Origin: Pyrrhoderma lamaoense
Taxonomy: Eukaryota; Basidiomycota; Agaricomycetes; Hymenochaetales; Hymenochaetaceae
Length of the DNA stretch: 64,000 nt
Direction: 5' to 3'
NCBI GenBank assembly: GCA_002794735.1
Contig: NBAZ01000003.1
Coordinates: forward strand, 930,001 to 994,000
Shown: one piece after another, positions 34,725 through 46,700 of the stretch
How the letters are laid out: the number at the start of each line of letters is the position of its first letter
Numbering within the stretch: the first letter of the stretch is position 1
Program-made: the position numbers and the translations under genes
Notes under the pieces: model-generated
What the model saw: the letters and a program-made list of their open reading frames with translations, nothing else
What the model was told of the DNA's origin: nothing
Databases searched by the model: none

Positions 34725-37700
34725 ATGGTACCGAACCGGTCAGAGTACCAGCCAATATCCCAGTCAGCCGACGACTTAATTGGCGACCTCAGCAATAATG
34801 ACTCGGGTCTACTACCCACGTCCAGTAGGTCACGAAATAAACGTCGGTTGGCGCGTCCAGGTACTATAGACCTCAGAAACTTGGATGTTGCTTTCAAGAG
34901 GTCCGTGCTCTTAACTTGCTGTATATATGCTACTTATAAATCTGACTCGCCTAGATGGACAGAGAGTATAGCGCAGAAAGTAAAGGGTAAAAAGAAGAAG
35001 GGATACGATGATTCGCGAAAAGAAATCCTGAGGAGTGTATTCGATCCTCAGATTCATGTCCAGCCTACTCCTCCCAGTATCGTGAGCTCTAACTTAATTT
35101 ATCTCTTTGCACTCCCGTGCCTATATTCTTGGACAGGTCAAAACGTTGGACCATGGCCCTCCCATGTCTCAATCGGACTACGACAGGTATGATTTATTTT
35201 TAGTCTATTCGGATACGCCTGTTGATGCCACGATACATCAGATTAGTCATGTCAGTACAGAAAGCCATCAGTGAAGGAATACACCCAAAAATGATAACAA
35301 AAGGATCTTCCGGTTCTTATTTCGCTCGGGCAAAGATAGAAGGAAGGGTCCAGACAGTCGCGTATGTTGAACCTTCAATATGTACCCCCGGTATAGGGAA
35401 GCTAAGATGTGCATAGGGTATTCAAGCCGAAAGACGAAGAACCATATGGTCGGCTTAATCCCAAGGTAGCTTCGCGCCAGCTTGAATCATATTACTAGGA
35501 ACTGATAGAACCCGGTTATAGACAACTAAGTGGCTTCATCGTCAATTTAGGTGGCTGATACCTTTTGGTAGAGCTTGTTTGATACCGAACCTCAGGTGAA
35601 GCTGCAGCTATGTATGTGGGTGTAATATCACTGATGAGCAAATAGCTATATCTCTGAAGCCGCAGCTTCACTTTTGGATGATCGATTAAACCTCAATATC
35701 GTCCCTAAAACTCAGCTAGTTTCTTTCTCTAGCCCGGTAGGTGATAACCAGAGTATATCAGAAAGTTCTTCAGCGCTCATGAATGCGTAGGCATTCTTCT
35801 ATGACTGGCTTGATAGAAACGCTGCAAAGAAAGGGAAACCGTTACCAGAAAAGATCGGTAGTTTACAATGTTTCATGCATGGTTATCAAGGTAAATGCCA
35901 TGTTCTCGAGGCGTTTACAGCCTGGGACTCACTCCTTCCCATAGATGCCTCTGATTTTCTTCGTAAACACCCATGGCCTGGCCGGTCAATTCGGGATACT
36001 TTTGATGATTCTACGCACCGCACCGGTAAATTCAAGAAGCGCTTCTTCTCCACTTTGAAAATTGTTTGCGGAAAGACAGGTGATGAAGACGAGATGGACG
36101 GGATAGAAGATCTTGATGAAGAGCGGGTCTTATTCGATATAACTGAAGATGATGGAACGAATCAACCATTTTATTGGTCGGCCACATTGCAGCAAAGTTT
36201 CAGGGAAGAGCTTGAAAAGTAAGTCCTTTGAACACTAAGCATATAGAATACCTAGGTTAATGCCCCTGAAGACTCGTTATTCTAGGTTCGGATATCTTAT
36301 CGTTGGAATTAGCGCCGTCACTAACTGCTAGCTAGATTATATAATGCATAATACTGATCGTGGCGCAGACAACTATATGATTAAATATTGTGAAGGGGAG
36401 CATGAAAAGTCACTTGTTGATGTTGCTCCTTCTCGCTCAAGTACGCTTCAGATGCCTGCTGTGGGAGAAATGCGTAGAGACAACCTCATATCGACGTCTA
36501 CTCAATCTATGGCTCAAGTTTCTGCAGGTATTATCCCGAATCCACCGGTCCCAAGCCGCAGTTCGAGTTATATGAAACCTGTGCCATATACACGATCCCC
36601 ACATATCCATATTGCCGCGATAGACAATTCTCTCGCATTCCCACACGAGCACCCTCGTGGTTGGCGTTCTTATACCTATGGGTGGTTGTATCTGCCTGTG
36701 AGCATCATCGGACAACCGTTTAGCCAGAAAACTCGAGACCACTTCCTACCTCTTTTGACATCTAAAGCATGGTGGGAGGAAACAACACACCAACTAAGAA
36801 AGATGTTTGCAGTTGACCGGACTTTAATCGTAAGATGTTCCAGGTAAGAAAGCCATTTCATGTTCTCCAGCAGCAGGTTGAACCTTTTTTTATTAGAGAC
36901 AGCTAGCTGTTATCAAGGGGCAGGCATACAATGTCGTCCAGAGCTTGAAGCATAGTGATGAAGGCCCCCTTGAATTGACTAGGAGACAGAAGCACCTTGT
37001 ATGGGATGATGAAGTTGAAGTCGCTGATGATACCATGGCCGAACTATTCTCAGGACCTCTATCCGCCTCTCCCAAGCCCTCAGTAAAGACGCTACCTGTC
37101 ACTGGACCAACATCCCCTCAACATCGTCGTACGAATAGTCATAGTGCACTAGAGTCACCTTTGCAGCGTGGTTTCCCCCCACCTGCCCGAAGGTCAGCAC
37201 CTGACTCACGTCCTGTTCCGTTTGTTTCCAAGTTACCTCGTATCCATCCCGGAACAAGTGGAGTGACTGTTTTGGAGCACATGGAGCGCGTCGACGCAGT
37301 CGAAGCAGGGTTAAGGCGACTTGCTGTAGACGATGGAACAATCTTTGAAGAGGAAGAGGACGATGTGGGTTTGATGGGTGCTTCTCCCCGCCACAGACCT
37401 TCAACAATCCAGGAGGTTTCACATGAGGAAGATGAAAATGGAAACGAGGTAAGAAGTGGGTCAGTTACTCCTACGAAGGTTGATTCCGGTTCTGGTAATG
37501 GCAACTTAAATGTCGAACCAACTTCTCCGTTACTCTCTCCTACGAGCGATTATCCTGGAGGAGGATCTTTGGCGAGTTCAATGACTGAGGAGGATCTTGT
37601 GACTATGTCGCAATCGACGTCGGCCCTTGAACCGAGACCATATCATGTGAGGGCTAGTAGTCAGCAAAGCCCTGAGGTTGGAGGTTCGGGTCGGCCCACT

Positions 37701-37853
37701 CTGGATTGGATAAGGGAAGAGGCTACAGAGAGGAAGCGTATCATGATAGTTGAGGTGAGTACCTTCAGGGCCATATGATCAGTCACTAATTAAATATTGC
37801 CTCTGAAGCGTCTTGAGGTAGTTGAAGCTAAACCTCTCTGCTCTTGCTGGTAA
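34725..37853 (+). CDS. LSB6: Phosphatidylinositol 4-kinase type II; one frame break
   Basis: Makes PI4P on endosomal/vacuolar membranes. The N-terminus MVPNRSEYQPISQSADDLIG leads to RRLARPGTIDLRNLDVAFKR and WTESIAQKVKGKKKKGYDDS. The catalytic domain has AISEGIHPKMITKGSSGSYF (nucleotide loop), the Lys block AVFKPKDEEPYGRLNPK, CLIPNLSYISEAAASLLDDR, the catalytic loop DYIMHNTDRGADNYMIKYCE, and HIHIAAIDNSLAFPHEHPRG then YTYGWLYLPVSIIGQPF. After the kinase domain comes a Ser/Pro-rich tail ending EAKPLCSCW, with two Cys that could be lipidated (inference). One base is missing at the CCGG of 36817-36820: repaired, the text is VDPDFNRKMFQ, as in the family. About 11 introns. Confidence 0.92.
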
Positions 37854-38217
37854 AAGTTGTTTACAACTAACGTTCTACTGATGTTTTTTAAATTAGCTTA
37901 TATTTTTCCATGATATATATTTATTAACTTTTAACCCTTTTCACCTCTCCCCGGATTGATCTTTTTGTTCAGTTTCATCTGTAGATTTGGTAGCAGTCAT
38001 ATGTTTTCTGTATAATATAGTATAGTATGTATATTATGTATAAAACAGAATAATCCGTCTCGATGGGGAAAAAATAGATAGACTAGGATAATGAGATAAT
38101 AATACAAACTTTTTGTTCTTCATTTTGAAGCCTATGATAGGACATGCACTTCGCATAATTAACAACAGTTTACAGCCCTTATGAAGGTTTTGTTGGAATA
38201 ACGCCTGCAATTTGGAC
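37854..38217. other. Convergent intergenic region
   Basis: AT-rich 3'-3' gap between the lipid kinase and the splicing-factor gene. No other feature seen. Confidence 0.35.
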
Positions 38218-39906
38218 CTAATCGCCCTCGGTCATAAGCCACTGAGCAAAGTCGTCCAATCGTTTCTTCTCTGCTTCATCATTCTCCTCTTCACCTTCAT
38301 GATCATTAACACCACTCCGCCTGAAACGATTTTTTCCGTTATAGAGAGAAGCTTCAACTCGCCTTCCATCAAAAAATCGTCCTTGCATTTTCTATGTAGT
38401 AACCGCTATTAGTGATGAGATGAAACGGGTCACAGTATAAAGGACATACCAGAACACAAGCTTGAGCGCTTATAGGATCTCTGAACTTCACTGTCATTAT
38501 ACCCTCTGGTTCCTCCTATAGTTCGAGATCCCACAATATCCATATTTCCCACTTCAGTACATGTTTTCATGACCAACATATAGGAAACAATACGTACATC
38601 ATATAATACAACATTTGTCACTTCTCCAAGAGTCGAACATTCTTCTCGTACATCGTCCTTGAGATCAAGCAATAACGAAGCATCTTCCTCGATCTGCTGG
38701 AGCGTGAACATATGTTTCAAAACAACAACTCGACTGTTTTTGTTCATTGCGTTATTCTTATCCAGGGCATCTGAGGACGGTCCAAATTCGTCTCCGGAAT
38801 CCCAATCTTCCAGCTTCCTGATAGACACAATTTTAATTGAACGAGATACGTCTTTGAAAAAGGAGAGTGGAAGAGCCCACATACTTTTGCATTCTCCCAA
38901 TCCTCTTTGTTGCCTTTTTCTTATCAATCGTTCTCCTAGCTTTCGGCTCACCTCCATCACCAACCCTTTGACTATCGCCTTTATGTTCAAACTGTGCCTG
39001 AGAGACACTCATCACGGTGGATGGATCGCCCAACCGCAACTCAGCTTCATCTAGCATAGCAACTGCGAGCGCCACAGACTCTTCTTTGAAATAAACAATT
39101 AAGGCCTCTCCGGAAAATGTCCCATCTTCACGTGCGTATAATTTCACTTTTGGATCTCCGTCGTCATCTTCTTCTAGTACCCCACATCGAGAGAAGCGAG
39201 CGACGAGCTCTTCTGAGGTGGTATCGACGGGAAGCCGGGTGACATACACTGCTGTATTCTTAGACTTGCGTGGGGCTGTTGTAGTTTCTGGGCCTGAACC
39301 TGGAGGAACTGAAGATGCAGAAGATAGTTTGTGGTCCTTCCCGTTCTTGCCTCTTTTTATGGATGGCCCTGCTTCGGATGGTACAGTTGAGGAAGTATAG
39401 TCCTCAGGTTCTTTTCGCTTTTTGTTTTGACGCTTGAGAACAGGTGCGGCTGGAGTCTAGACGGGTGTTTTTGTTTTTGTTTTTATTCTACATCAATATG
39501 CCGCCTGTTTTAATACACTTTCTGAATGAAATATACCTCTTCATCCACACCAGCGATAGAGTATGCAGCTTGTTGCTTGCGAAGAAGCTCATCATCAACC
39601 TTTCACATTGACAGAATATTTTAGCCTCATGCATACAGTATACTCTAAAAGTATTATACGGTGTATTAAGTTGAACGAAGAGCAACATACCACCTGTATC
39701 CAAGCCCCTTTGAGGGTATCATATTCCCATTCGTTCCCGTCATCATCCTCAAATGCCCACCTCCCCGTTACTGTGGAGAAGTGAATACGAGGATCGGCAG
39801 CGAAAGCTGCAGCTTGTGCATCCTGCGAGGCCCCTACAGCGGCAGTTAAGGCGGGTGCTCCGCCCCCGCGAGAATTCGCAAAGTGATTGGAATCGGGTGT
39901 GCTCAT
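38218..39906 (-). CDS. TatSF1/Cus2-like splicing factor (U2 snRNP-associated RRM protein)
   Basis: Nuclear protein that helps U2 snRNP and SF3b assemble. The N-terminus MSTPDSNHFANSRGGG leads to the WW-like segment FSTVTGRWAFEDDDGNEWEY found in this family. A basic linker follows, then RRM1 (YVTRLPVDTTSEELVARFSR, VKLYAREDGTFSGEALIVYF). After KARRTIDKKKATKR and an acidic stretch comes the UHM-type second RRM (RVVVLKHMFTLQQIEEDASL, KDDVREECSTLGEVTNVVL, then GIMTVKFRDPISAQACVLKM and GRFFDGRRVEASLYNGK). It ends RLDDFAQWLMTEGD. All junctions are in frame. Start is the first ATG in the WW exon. Divergent from the PAC2 gene. Confidence 0.9.
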
Positions 39907-40198
39907 TCTTAAGTTTGTGTAGAATTGAATACTGAAAGTACCGTCTTTCTTCTATTTTCCAAACTGCCCGTTGGTATTTAGGTACTTTCTTTTGATGCTG
40001 CGGCCTTTGACTCGCCTGAAAGCGTGGGCGGAAGAAGTGTGACTTCTTGCTTGGTGACTGATCCCGAGGAAGGGAGACGCGGCTACTTAGCCTACTTTTA
40101 CAACTCCGAGTACCCACTTAGAGACTTACGGCTTAAGCCCATTGAAGTCTCGGAAATAACTCATCGTAAACGAAAATCAGCATACAAAATTATTGACC
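39907..40198. promoter_or_regulatory. Divergent promoter region
   Basis: About 290 bp between the splicing-factor start and the PAC2 start. ORFs on either strand here have no splice or motif support. Confidence 0.35.
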
Positions 40199-41223
40199 AT
40201 GTCATTCTACTACCCGCTTGTGGACTCGATATCTCTTGAATCCAAAATACTGATCGTTGTATGTTAACAAGCTTTTACTATCAAGTACACGCAACTCATG
40301 AATTCATGTGTATTACTACTATTCAATAGCCCATTGTTTCCGTCGGAAACGTTGCACAACTAGCTGCTGACTTACTGATATCAACTCTCGGGCTTAAACA
40401 AATCGGTATTTTTGATTCTAAAGATTTGATACCTGTCGCAGGAGCGAGGGAAGACGGACCCGGTGTTTCAACTCCTTTGGAACGTAAGTAACTGTATGCT
40501 ATCAGTTATCTATAAACCAGACTTACCGTCACATGTATAAGATAGTGTTTGGCAAAGATGGCTCTAGTGTTGTCGTGGTCCAACAACGATCACCAGTTCT
40601 CAAGGTATCTGAGCCTACATGAAAACACAATATTGGTTTACTCATAATACTGGCCCGCGTCACAGACTCACAAGAATGTGTTTGCCTCATCCTTCTCAAA
40701 CTTTTTCAATGAAAACAAATTCAGTGCAGTTCTTCTTTTATCCGGTGTGGATGCAACAAATAGATCCGATTCGCAGATGATGTAAGATTAGTTTATTCCC
40801 TTTTTACCAATGTATTCGCAGCTTAGTGATTATACTTGAATACTAGGTCCCCGACTTACTCGCTCACTGGCTTGAATCCTAGCAATCTGGAATCATCACC
40901 GCTGTCCTTACTGTCTCAGCTACCTAGGTATACGTTTCTCTCCGTCACTAGCATCGGACTCAGAAATATCTTCCATACCTCTCATTCCTGGTGGAGGACT
41001 TACTCGCCGCTTCCTCTCCCTCTCATCATCATTTTCAAATATTCTAGTTGCTGCTATTCTTCAGTTCGTTTTAGAAGGTGACAATCGAGAAGATGCTGAG
41101 TATCTCGCCAGCGTTGTGGCTGGTACTTTAAAATTGGACGTAAAACCAGGTTCTTGGAAACAGCCCGAAAGCTGGAAAGTTGGGTTATTTGGCACCCCTC
41201 ATGACCAAACATTGTATGGTTAA
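40199..41223 (+). CDS. ADD66: Proteasome assembly chaperone 2
   Basis: PAC2/Add66 pairs with PAC1 to guide 20S alpha-ring assembly. Exon 1 gives MSFYYPLVDSISLESKILIV; exon 2 PIVSVGNVAQLAADLLISTL, LKQIGIFDSKDLIPVAG and REDGPGVSTPLE; exon 3 LFGKDGSSVVVVQQRSPVLK; exon 4 FSNFFNENKFSAVLLLSGVD; exon 5 SPTYSLTGLNPSNLESSPL. The last part contains the family's IPLIPGGGLTRR then ILVAAILQFVLEGDNREDAE and ends GTPHDQTLYG. Frame continuity fails near 40931-40940: one base too many (for example in TTT at 40935-40937), or two too few, between LPRYT and FSPSLASDSE. This is opposite in sign to the other breaks of the window. Identification is firm. Confidence 0.88.
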
Positions 41224-41515
41224 TCAAAATGCTGAGATCTAAGCTTAAAGAACATTCCTTTGTACTTTAATAACAGCTGAGAATCATTTGAGAACTCAAG
41301 TGTTATGGCACAATCAATCCTATTATGACTTACAACCTGACTTTTTTCATTATTAGTCTATAGTCTTTGAGTCAAATTATTTTTAGTTGATGGATTTATT
41401 ATAGCAGATCGGTATAGTATAAATGGGTATTCTTAAACTGAGAGATCGCAAGCATGTAGAAGGACATTGAGGCCAAATGTAAAGACCGGGTAAAACCTGA
41501 GTTGAGAAAGAATAT

Positions 41516-42030
41516 CTAGTACGTGCCATCGTTTACATAGTTGATATCATCCGAGGGCTTGGTTATGAATTCACGGCGTTTCTGTCCATTCGAAGAGTTG
41601 TCCGGGCTGGAGTTGGCAACATCCTTAGAGTCAGACGTCTGCTGTGGCATTTCAACAGTACTAGTTGTCTCTGAAGCAGATAGAGGTGGTTTCATGTTTC
41701 CGGATGGGCCATTTCCAGAGCCGTAGTCAGCGTTATGGAGTTGTCTGTTGTGGATAGTGACAGACTCATGAAGAGGTTCGTGATGGCTTTCAGGCGGATT
41801 CACTGAGACACTTGGGCTTGGACGGTGGATTTGGCGCATATGTAGAGAATGAGCATCAGGCGCGTGGCTCTTGATAGCCTTTGACAGACCAAGGATTGGA
41901 AAGCGAGGGTTTAAGGGAGTACTGGTCCCCTCTGCTGTTCAATAGTGGCAGGGGCTAGATTACCTTGAGGAAGGGAGTGAGCCGTAGTCACGAAGAGCGC
42001 GATAAGAGTGAAGTATCTGTTCAGGATCAT
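41516..42030 (-). CDS. Small secreted protein; one frame break
   Basis: No intron is needed. The start MILNRYFTLIALFVTTAHSL is a clear signal peptide, followed by PQGNLAPATIEQQRGPVLP and then a stop. One extra C at the run 41915-41917 (CCC in sense) removes the stop and joins LNPRFPILGLSKAIKSHAPD and the downstream frame, rich in Ser, His, Asn and Pro, through RQIHRPSPSVSVNPPESHHE to the end DDINYVNDGTY. The region is 515 nt, so one added base makes an exact 172-codon frame (171 residues). No Cys in the mature part that I can see. I recognise no domain. An effector or cell-wall role would be speculation. Upstream, 462 bp separate it from a divergent gene. Confidence 0.6.
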
Positions 42031-42492
42031 GACTACAGAGTTTTACGAGATAATGAGACACGAGTGTACTTGTATCCTGCTTGAGAGCGACTACGAGGGA
42101 TAGCTGGTATGTATATGCGGGAGACCTGGAGTTTTCAATCTGTGCGTTCTTGCATCGTTTATATACTAAATTAGGACGTGAGGCTGACTGGGGTGACAGG
42201 TCATGTGCTCTAGTCACATCGCGTGTAGACTTCATAGTCTGGACCCTCCTCGCAACCAGATGCACGCATGTCAGCATCATGCCAATCCGTGCTAGGACTC
42301 CCATCGGGTCCGAATTAAGAGCCATCAAAGATGATTGTGCATCCGAGTATGTTCCTTTTCCTCAACACCTCGATATTCACTGGATAGGCTTCCTGACACT
42401 GGTCTTCAACAAGTTATTTTTTCAATGGTAATCTTGACTTCAATGGAAGACAAAGAAAGAGTGGCAGAAAATCCATAGGCTTGAATGCACGC
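42031..42492. promoter_or_regulatory. Divergent promoter region
   Basis: Between the secreted-protein gene and the Ser/Pro-rich gene. ORFs on both strands here lack motifs. No other feature seen. Confidence 0.3.
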
Positions 42493-45065
42493 ATGACAGG
42501 TATGCTGGTGCGCGCTAATATGTCTCTCGTTACTGCTCCGCTTATCCCAGAGAAGAAGCGATCTCGACTCCGGTCAAACATATCAGAACATAGCAGTGAC
42601 GTGACTCAGACACCTCTGGATTCGATTCTCAACGCTTCAACTGGCAGGAATCTTGGCAAAAATTTCACTATAATAAAGCCTAGTCGTTCTTTAAGTGCTC
42701 ATGATAGCTATGATCTCCCTTCTCAAAACCTACCATCTTGGAGAGATGTGGATGGGAGCGGAAATTCCCAAGCACAAGAGAAGCAGGTACGTGCATGTGA
42801 ATATCGCCTATAATTTTTTTCGTGATATATCAGAGCACGAAACCACTAGATACCTGCTTGGTTATCCGAGACATTTTCTACGTTACAGGCGAATAACCCT
42901 CTTCGTGCGCTTTCTCGTAGTGCGAGTAAGCAATCACCTAAACAACATGAAAACGTCCTTAAGGAGTGATTGAACCAAAGAATCGTCACATTTTTGCCTT
43001 CTCTTGTCCACCCTTTAGTACTGTTGACGAAGAGGAAGAGGAACCTATCATCATACTCCCAGAGGAATCTGTTTCCGAGCCACAAAAGATAATAATGTCT
43101 GATGTGATGGATGAGCATCCCCTTCAGCCTTACTCGACCCCTGGGCCATTTGCTCAAAAATCTGTACACTTCCTAACTCCAGAGCGTTACTCTTCGGCTC
43201 CCCTAGAAATACCCCAACTACGTCATCAATCCCGTACTCCTAGTAACGAAGATAGATATATTAATCCCACCTACAATCCTTATGCTATTCCAGGGCCTGC
43301 TTCTACTTTCTCATTGCCACAACCACCTAGCTGGCTTTCATCGCCGACAGCTATAGATTGCACAACTAATAGTCGGCAAAAATCATCAGATTCTCACAGT
43401 TCTCCGTTTGGCTCTGTGTTCGCCGTAACTGACGACTCTGTTTCCTCTAATATGACTACTAATGAGAATAATAAAAAAATATCACTAACAAAGGGTATAA
43501 GAACTCTGATTCACATATGACTAATAGCCACTATTCGCAAGTACCTACCAACTTTACCAAAGGGAGTCAGGATATAGTGCAATCCCTTCTGACTGATGTG
43601 CTAGCACCTGATGATTTCTCTGAATTATCGATAGAAGACTCACAGACACTGTCCTCGCCACTCCTAGCTGATGATGAAATAATAGAAGATGAACCAGCTC
43701 AAAAGAATGTCACTGCCGACAGATTTACTATGCGCTACATCGCTCGAGAACACGAGGCTATGATAAAACTTTCAGATAAAGATGAAGATGCAGACCGACC
43801 TATTTGATGCTCACAAACAGTAGCCTCAGTCAAAGAAGGTAGTCACAGAGAAGGATGCAACTGCGTTAGAAGAAGAATGCCTTCAAGAGGATCTCCTTCC
43901 TTGAACTCATAGTTTACCCTAGTCTTCTTCAAGAAAAGCAAACAACAAGCATACCCGTCGAGTTATTTTCGTCTCCTCCTTATGTTCGTCTCTCTTTAGA
44001 GGACATGAAACACTATCCTTTAGAAACCGGTGGTTCACCTTCGCACACTAGACTAGCACACCAAATTACACCGGCTTCTCAACGGATAAACTATACAAAT
44101 TGCCTAGCTACTGATAGAAATCTATGCTCTTCCCCGTCTTCAAATCTGCGTCTCAGTCGATTACCCTCGCCAAATATTGAAGAAGCTGATACATTGGTGA
44201 ATCGTCTTGCTGAGGATTCAATATATCTGGATGCATGTGATCCCTGCACACCTCCTCCAAGGCACATCCATCTTTATCACCAGTCACCTAACGAATATAG
44301 CAAAAAGCCGCACAAAAACAACTTAAGAACAAATACATCGAACGAAAGCCAACTATTATCTCCGACTTATAATAACATATCAAAGGCAACTTCCGAAACA
44401 ACTACTAAACCAACTTCTTCAGATCTACTCATCAATAGCGAATTGGGGTTAGAGTCTACTAAAGGGAGAAGAAGAGAAGCCATAAATTCTAAAGAAGCTA
44501 GGACGGAAGTTACCGATTTAGAGGGAACTGAAAAAGGAGAAGAGGAAGAGAAGGAAGAGAGGGAAAATCTGCCTCATATACGTGTTGTAGAGCGCTCTGA
44601 TACTGGTGATACACAGACTCGGACACGAAAATTCCGACCCTCGTTCGCACCAACTCCAAATAGTCTTTTCTCTCCTGAATGGATAAATCCCGTAGTGGAA
44701 AGTCTAGACGTCTCTACTAGCGTCCCGAGTAAGAGGAGGTCTAGAGCAAATGACGAAGAGTCGGGAGAAGGGGAAGATGAAGGGTTAAGAAGACAAGTAA
44801 GTATACGAGGTTCGTCACGATGTTTTAATTTCACTTTCTATTTCGATTTGAAATTTTAAGTAAAAAAAAGAACTTATCACCGGCTTTTACTCCGGGACTT
44901 TGTTATCGATTCTGATGCTGATAATTAAAATTCTTTTTCTCTTTGCCTTTAATTTCAGAGCACTAAAAAACAGAAACAGGAGAGGAATTCATAAACGGAG
45001 ATGGTATCGATATTGACCTTCATTCTACATTATCTGACGATTCGATCGAGGACTGGGACGTATAG
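42493..45065 (+). CDS. Long Ser/Pro-rich protein of unknown function; several frame breaks
   Basis: I do not recognise this gene. It is a low-complexity, probably nuclear or cytosolic protein without signal peptide or membrane segment. Segments read SLVTAPLIPEKKRSRLRSN, then ANNPLRALSRSASKQSPKQ, HIFAFSCPPFSTVDEEEEEP, YNPYAIPGPASTFSLPQPPS, DDFSELSIEDSQTLSSPLLA, RLAEDSIYLDACDPCTPPP and FRPSFAPTPNSLFSPEWINP. It ends LHSTLSDDSIEDWDV. Single missing bases fit at 42966 (KEVIEPKN), 43493-43495 (TKGYKNSDSH) and 44984-44985 (QEREFINGDG). The stretch 43800-44000 is unresolved and needs two or more further corrections. The start may be 42493 or the in-frame ATG at 42520. Extending the ending past the first stop depends on the last repair. 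Confidence 0.55.
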
Positions 45066-45506
45066 GATGTCGTTATATTGTTATATCGTTATTTTATAAG
45101 AACAATGACTATGATACTATGAAACCATGCTAATTTGATACGATGACATTACGTGTGTGTTGTGATACTGCCTTACTATGTTTACTGATAATAATGTGAA
45201 ATATGTATTTCTAAACGAGATGATCAAGACACATACATACATGTATCAAAACAGCTCTATATGCGTGCCGTAGCAAATGCAAAAGATCAAATCTACTATC
45301 AACATATCTATCATAGTGTATATAGCAAAAAGGATAGAATGAAAAAAAAACGGGTCATCGAAAACAAAAAGAAAACATCCATGTAGTTACATTACAATAA
45401 ATTAAGATTAGAGAACGCGAGTTTGGAGGGGGGAGGTCTCAGGAGTGGGGCTGGTAAACACCCATACACATCTATCCGCCACATCCGAGGCATATTATCC
45501 AATACA
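45066..45506. other. Convergent intergenic region
   Basis: AT-rich 3'-3' gap with a short A9 run near 45342. No gene seen. Confidence 0.35.
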
Positions 45507-46700
45507 TCACCAACCGACCTCACCACTTTCATACGTATCTATCTCCACACCCCTGTTTCCCTTCTTCTTCCTTAAGACATATCTCTCGAGGTGATAGATC
45601 TCATAAGAGTCTCGCGCGAGGCGCATAGCTTTAATATGGTCTGGGCGCGAGTTCGCTGCAGCCGCATGCGCTTTTGATTGCCAGATGCACGTCGCTAGGT
45701 TGAGTCCCGTCTCTGGATCTGGGACTCCGTACCAGTACATTAGGAGCTGTATTATGTAACAGAAGATGTAAATAGAAGTGAAATAATGGTTAAAGCACAT
45801 TGAACAATATAGAACAGTACTTACCCCGCCATTTTGAACCGCCTCTTCATGGGCTTTCTTGTCAGCTTCGTACAATGCTATGCAAAGGGGATGAAAAGGA
45901 AGAGAGAGAACAGTGAGCATCAAACCTTCCTACAATTATATGCAAGAAAACCGAAGGAAATAAAGGATACTCACCATCACCATTACTCCCTTCCTTCCTC
46001 CTCGACCTAAACGCAACACAATACCATTCCCGTTCCTCATTCGCCGGTAAAGAAAGTTCTCGCCAATTAAACGCATCAGCATATGGTGTGCTAGCATAAT
46101 TACTATCCAGGGTCTAAAATTATGAAGTGCTCGATGAAGGGAAAGTGAGACAGGGTCGATTGCTGGGAGACGTGTTTCGGTTGTTAAGACTTTTGGTAAA
46201 CCATGAGGTCCCTGTCTTTTCTCTTCAAGCAAGTTCTGAGCTAGCGCCGACTGTGGAGAGGATGTAGGTTGTGGTTCTGATGACGACGATGAAGTAGCAG
46301 TAGAAGTAGAAGTAATGGTGGTAGTAGTAGAGTTATAATCGGCAATTGAGGTCGTAGCCGTCGATTCATCGGCATTAAGGGTGAAAGGCGGGGGCGGAAC
46401 GTCGGGGAGAGAAGAAATAAGCGGAGGAAGGTAAAGTATCGGATAGACAGGGTGAGCGACTGACTCGGACGTAAAACTTGGCTGTTCGTGTGGGTCTCTG
46501 CGCTCGTACGGTGGTGGTGCTGGTAATGACGACGGCGGAGGCGACGGACTCTGACTCTTTTCTTTACGAACTTTCTCTAGAAGTGCTACTGAAGGATGAT
46601 CAGGTACTTGGAACTTGGATGGAAGGGCTACCCCAGAGTCCGCATTGTTCTTTGAGTCCGGATCCCGAACGATAGACTGGGGCTGAAAGTTTGTAGTCAT
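45507..46700 (-). CDS. UPF0643 family protein; one frame break
   Basis: Conserved fungal family of unknown function, represented by S. pombe PB2B2.08. The first exon has a Pro/Ser/Thr-rich N-terminus (MTTNFQPQSIVRDPDSKNN) and reaches LPAIDPVSLSLHRALHNFRP. There the frame slips: at the GGG run 46110-46112 (CCC in sense) one extra base restores the family text LDSNYASTPYADAFNWRELS, EEREWYCVAFRSRRKEG. Later exons give LYEADKKAHEEAVQNGG, LLMYWYGVPDPETGLNLATC, IWQSKAHAAAANSRPDHIKA and MRLARDSYEIYHLERYVLRK, ending ESGEVGW. The GTGAGT and GTAAGT introns keep frame. Without the repair the conserved middle would be lost. Confidence 0.83.

Noticed and set aside
34573..34779. Alternative upstream start exon for the lipid kinase
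   Set aside because: ATG followed by a GTAAGG donor, but a 35-nt intron would be needed and the next exon is not open in the needed phase.
41960..42328. Minus-strand ORF of 122 codons
   Set aside because: Overlaps the signal-peptide gene in another frame; the signal peptide and exact codon count favour that other frame.
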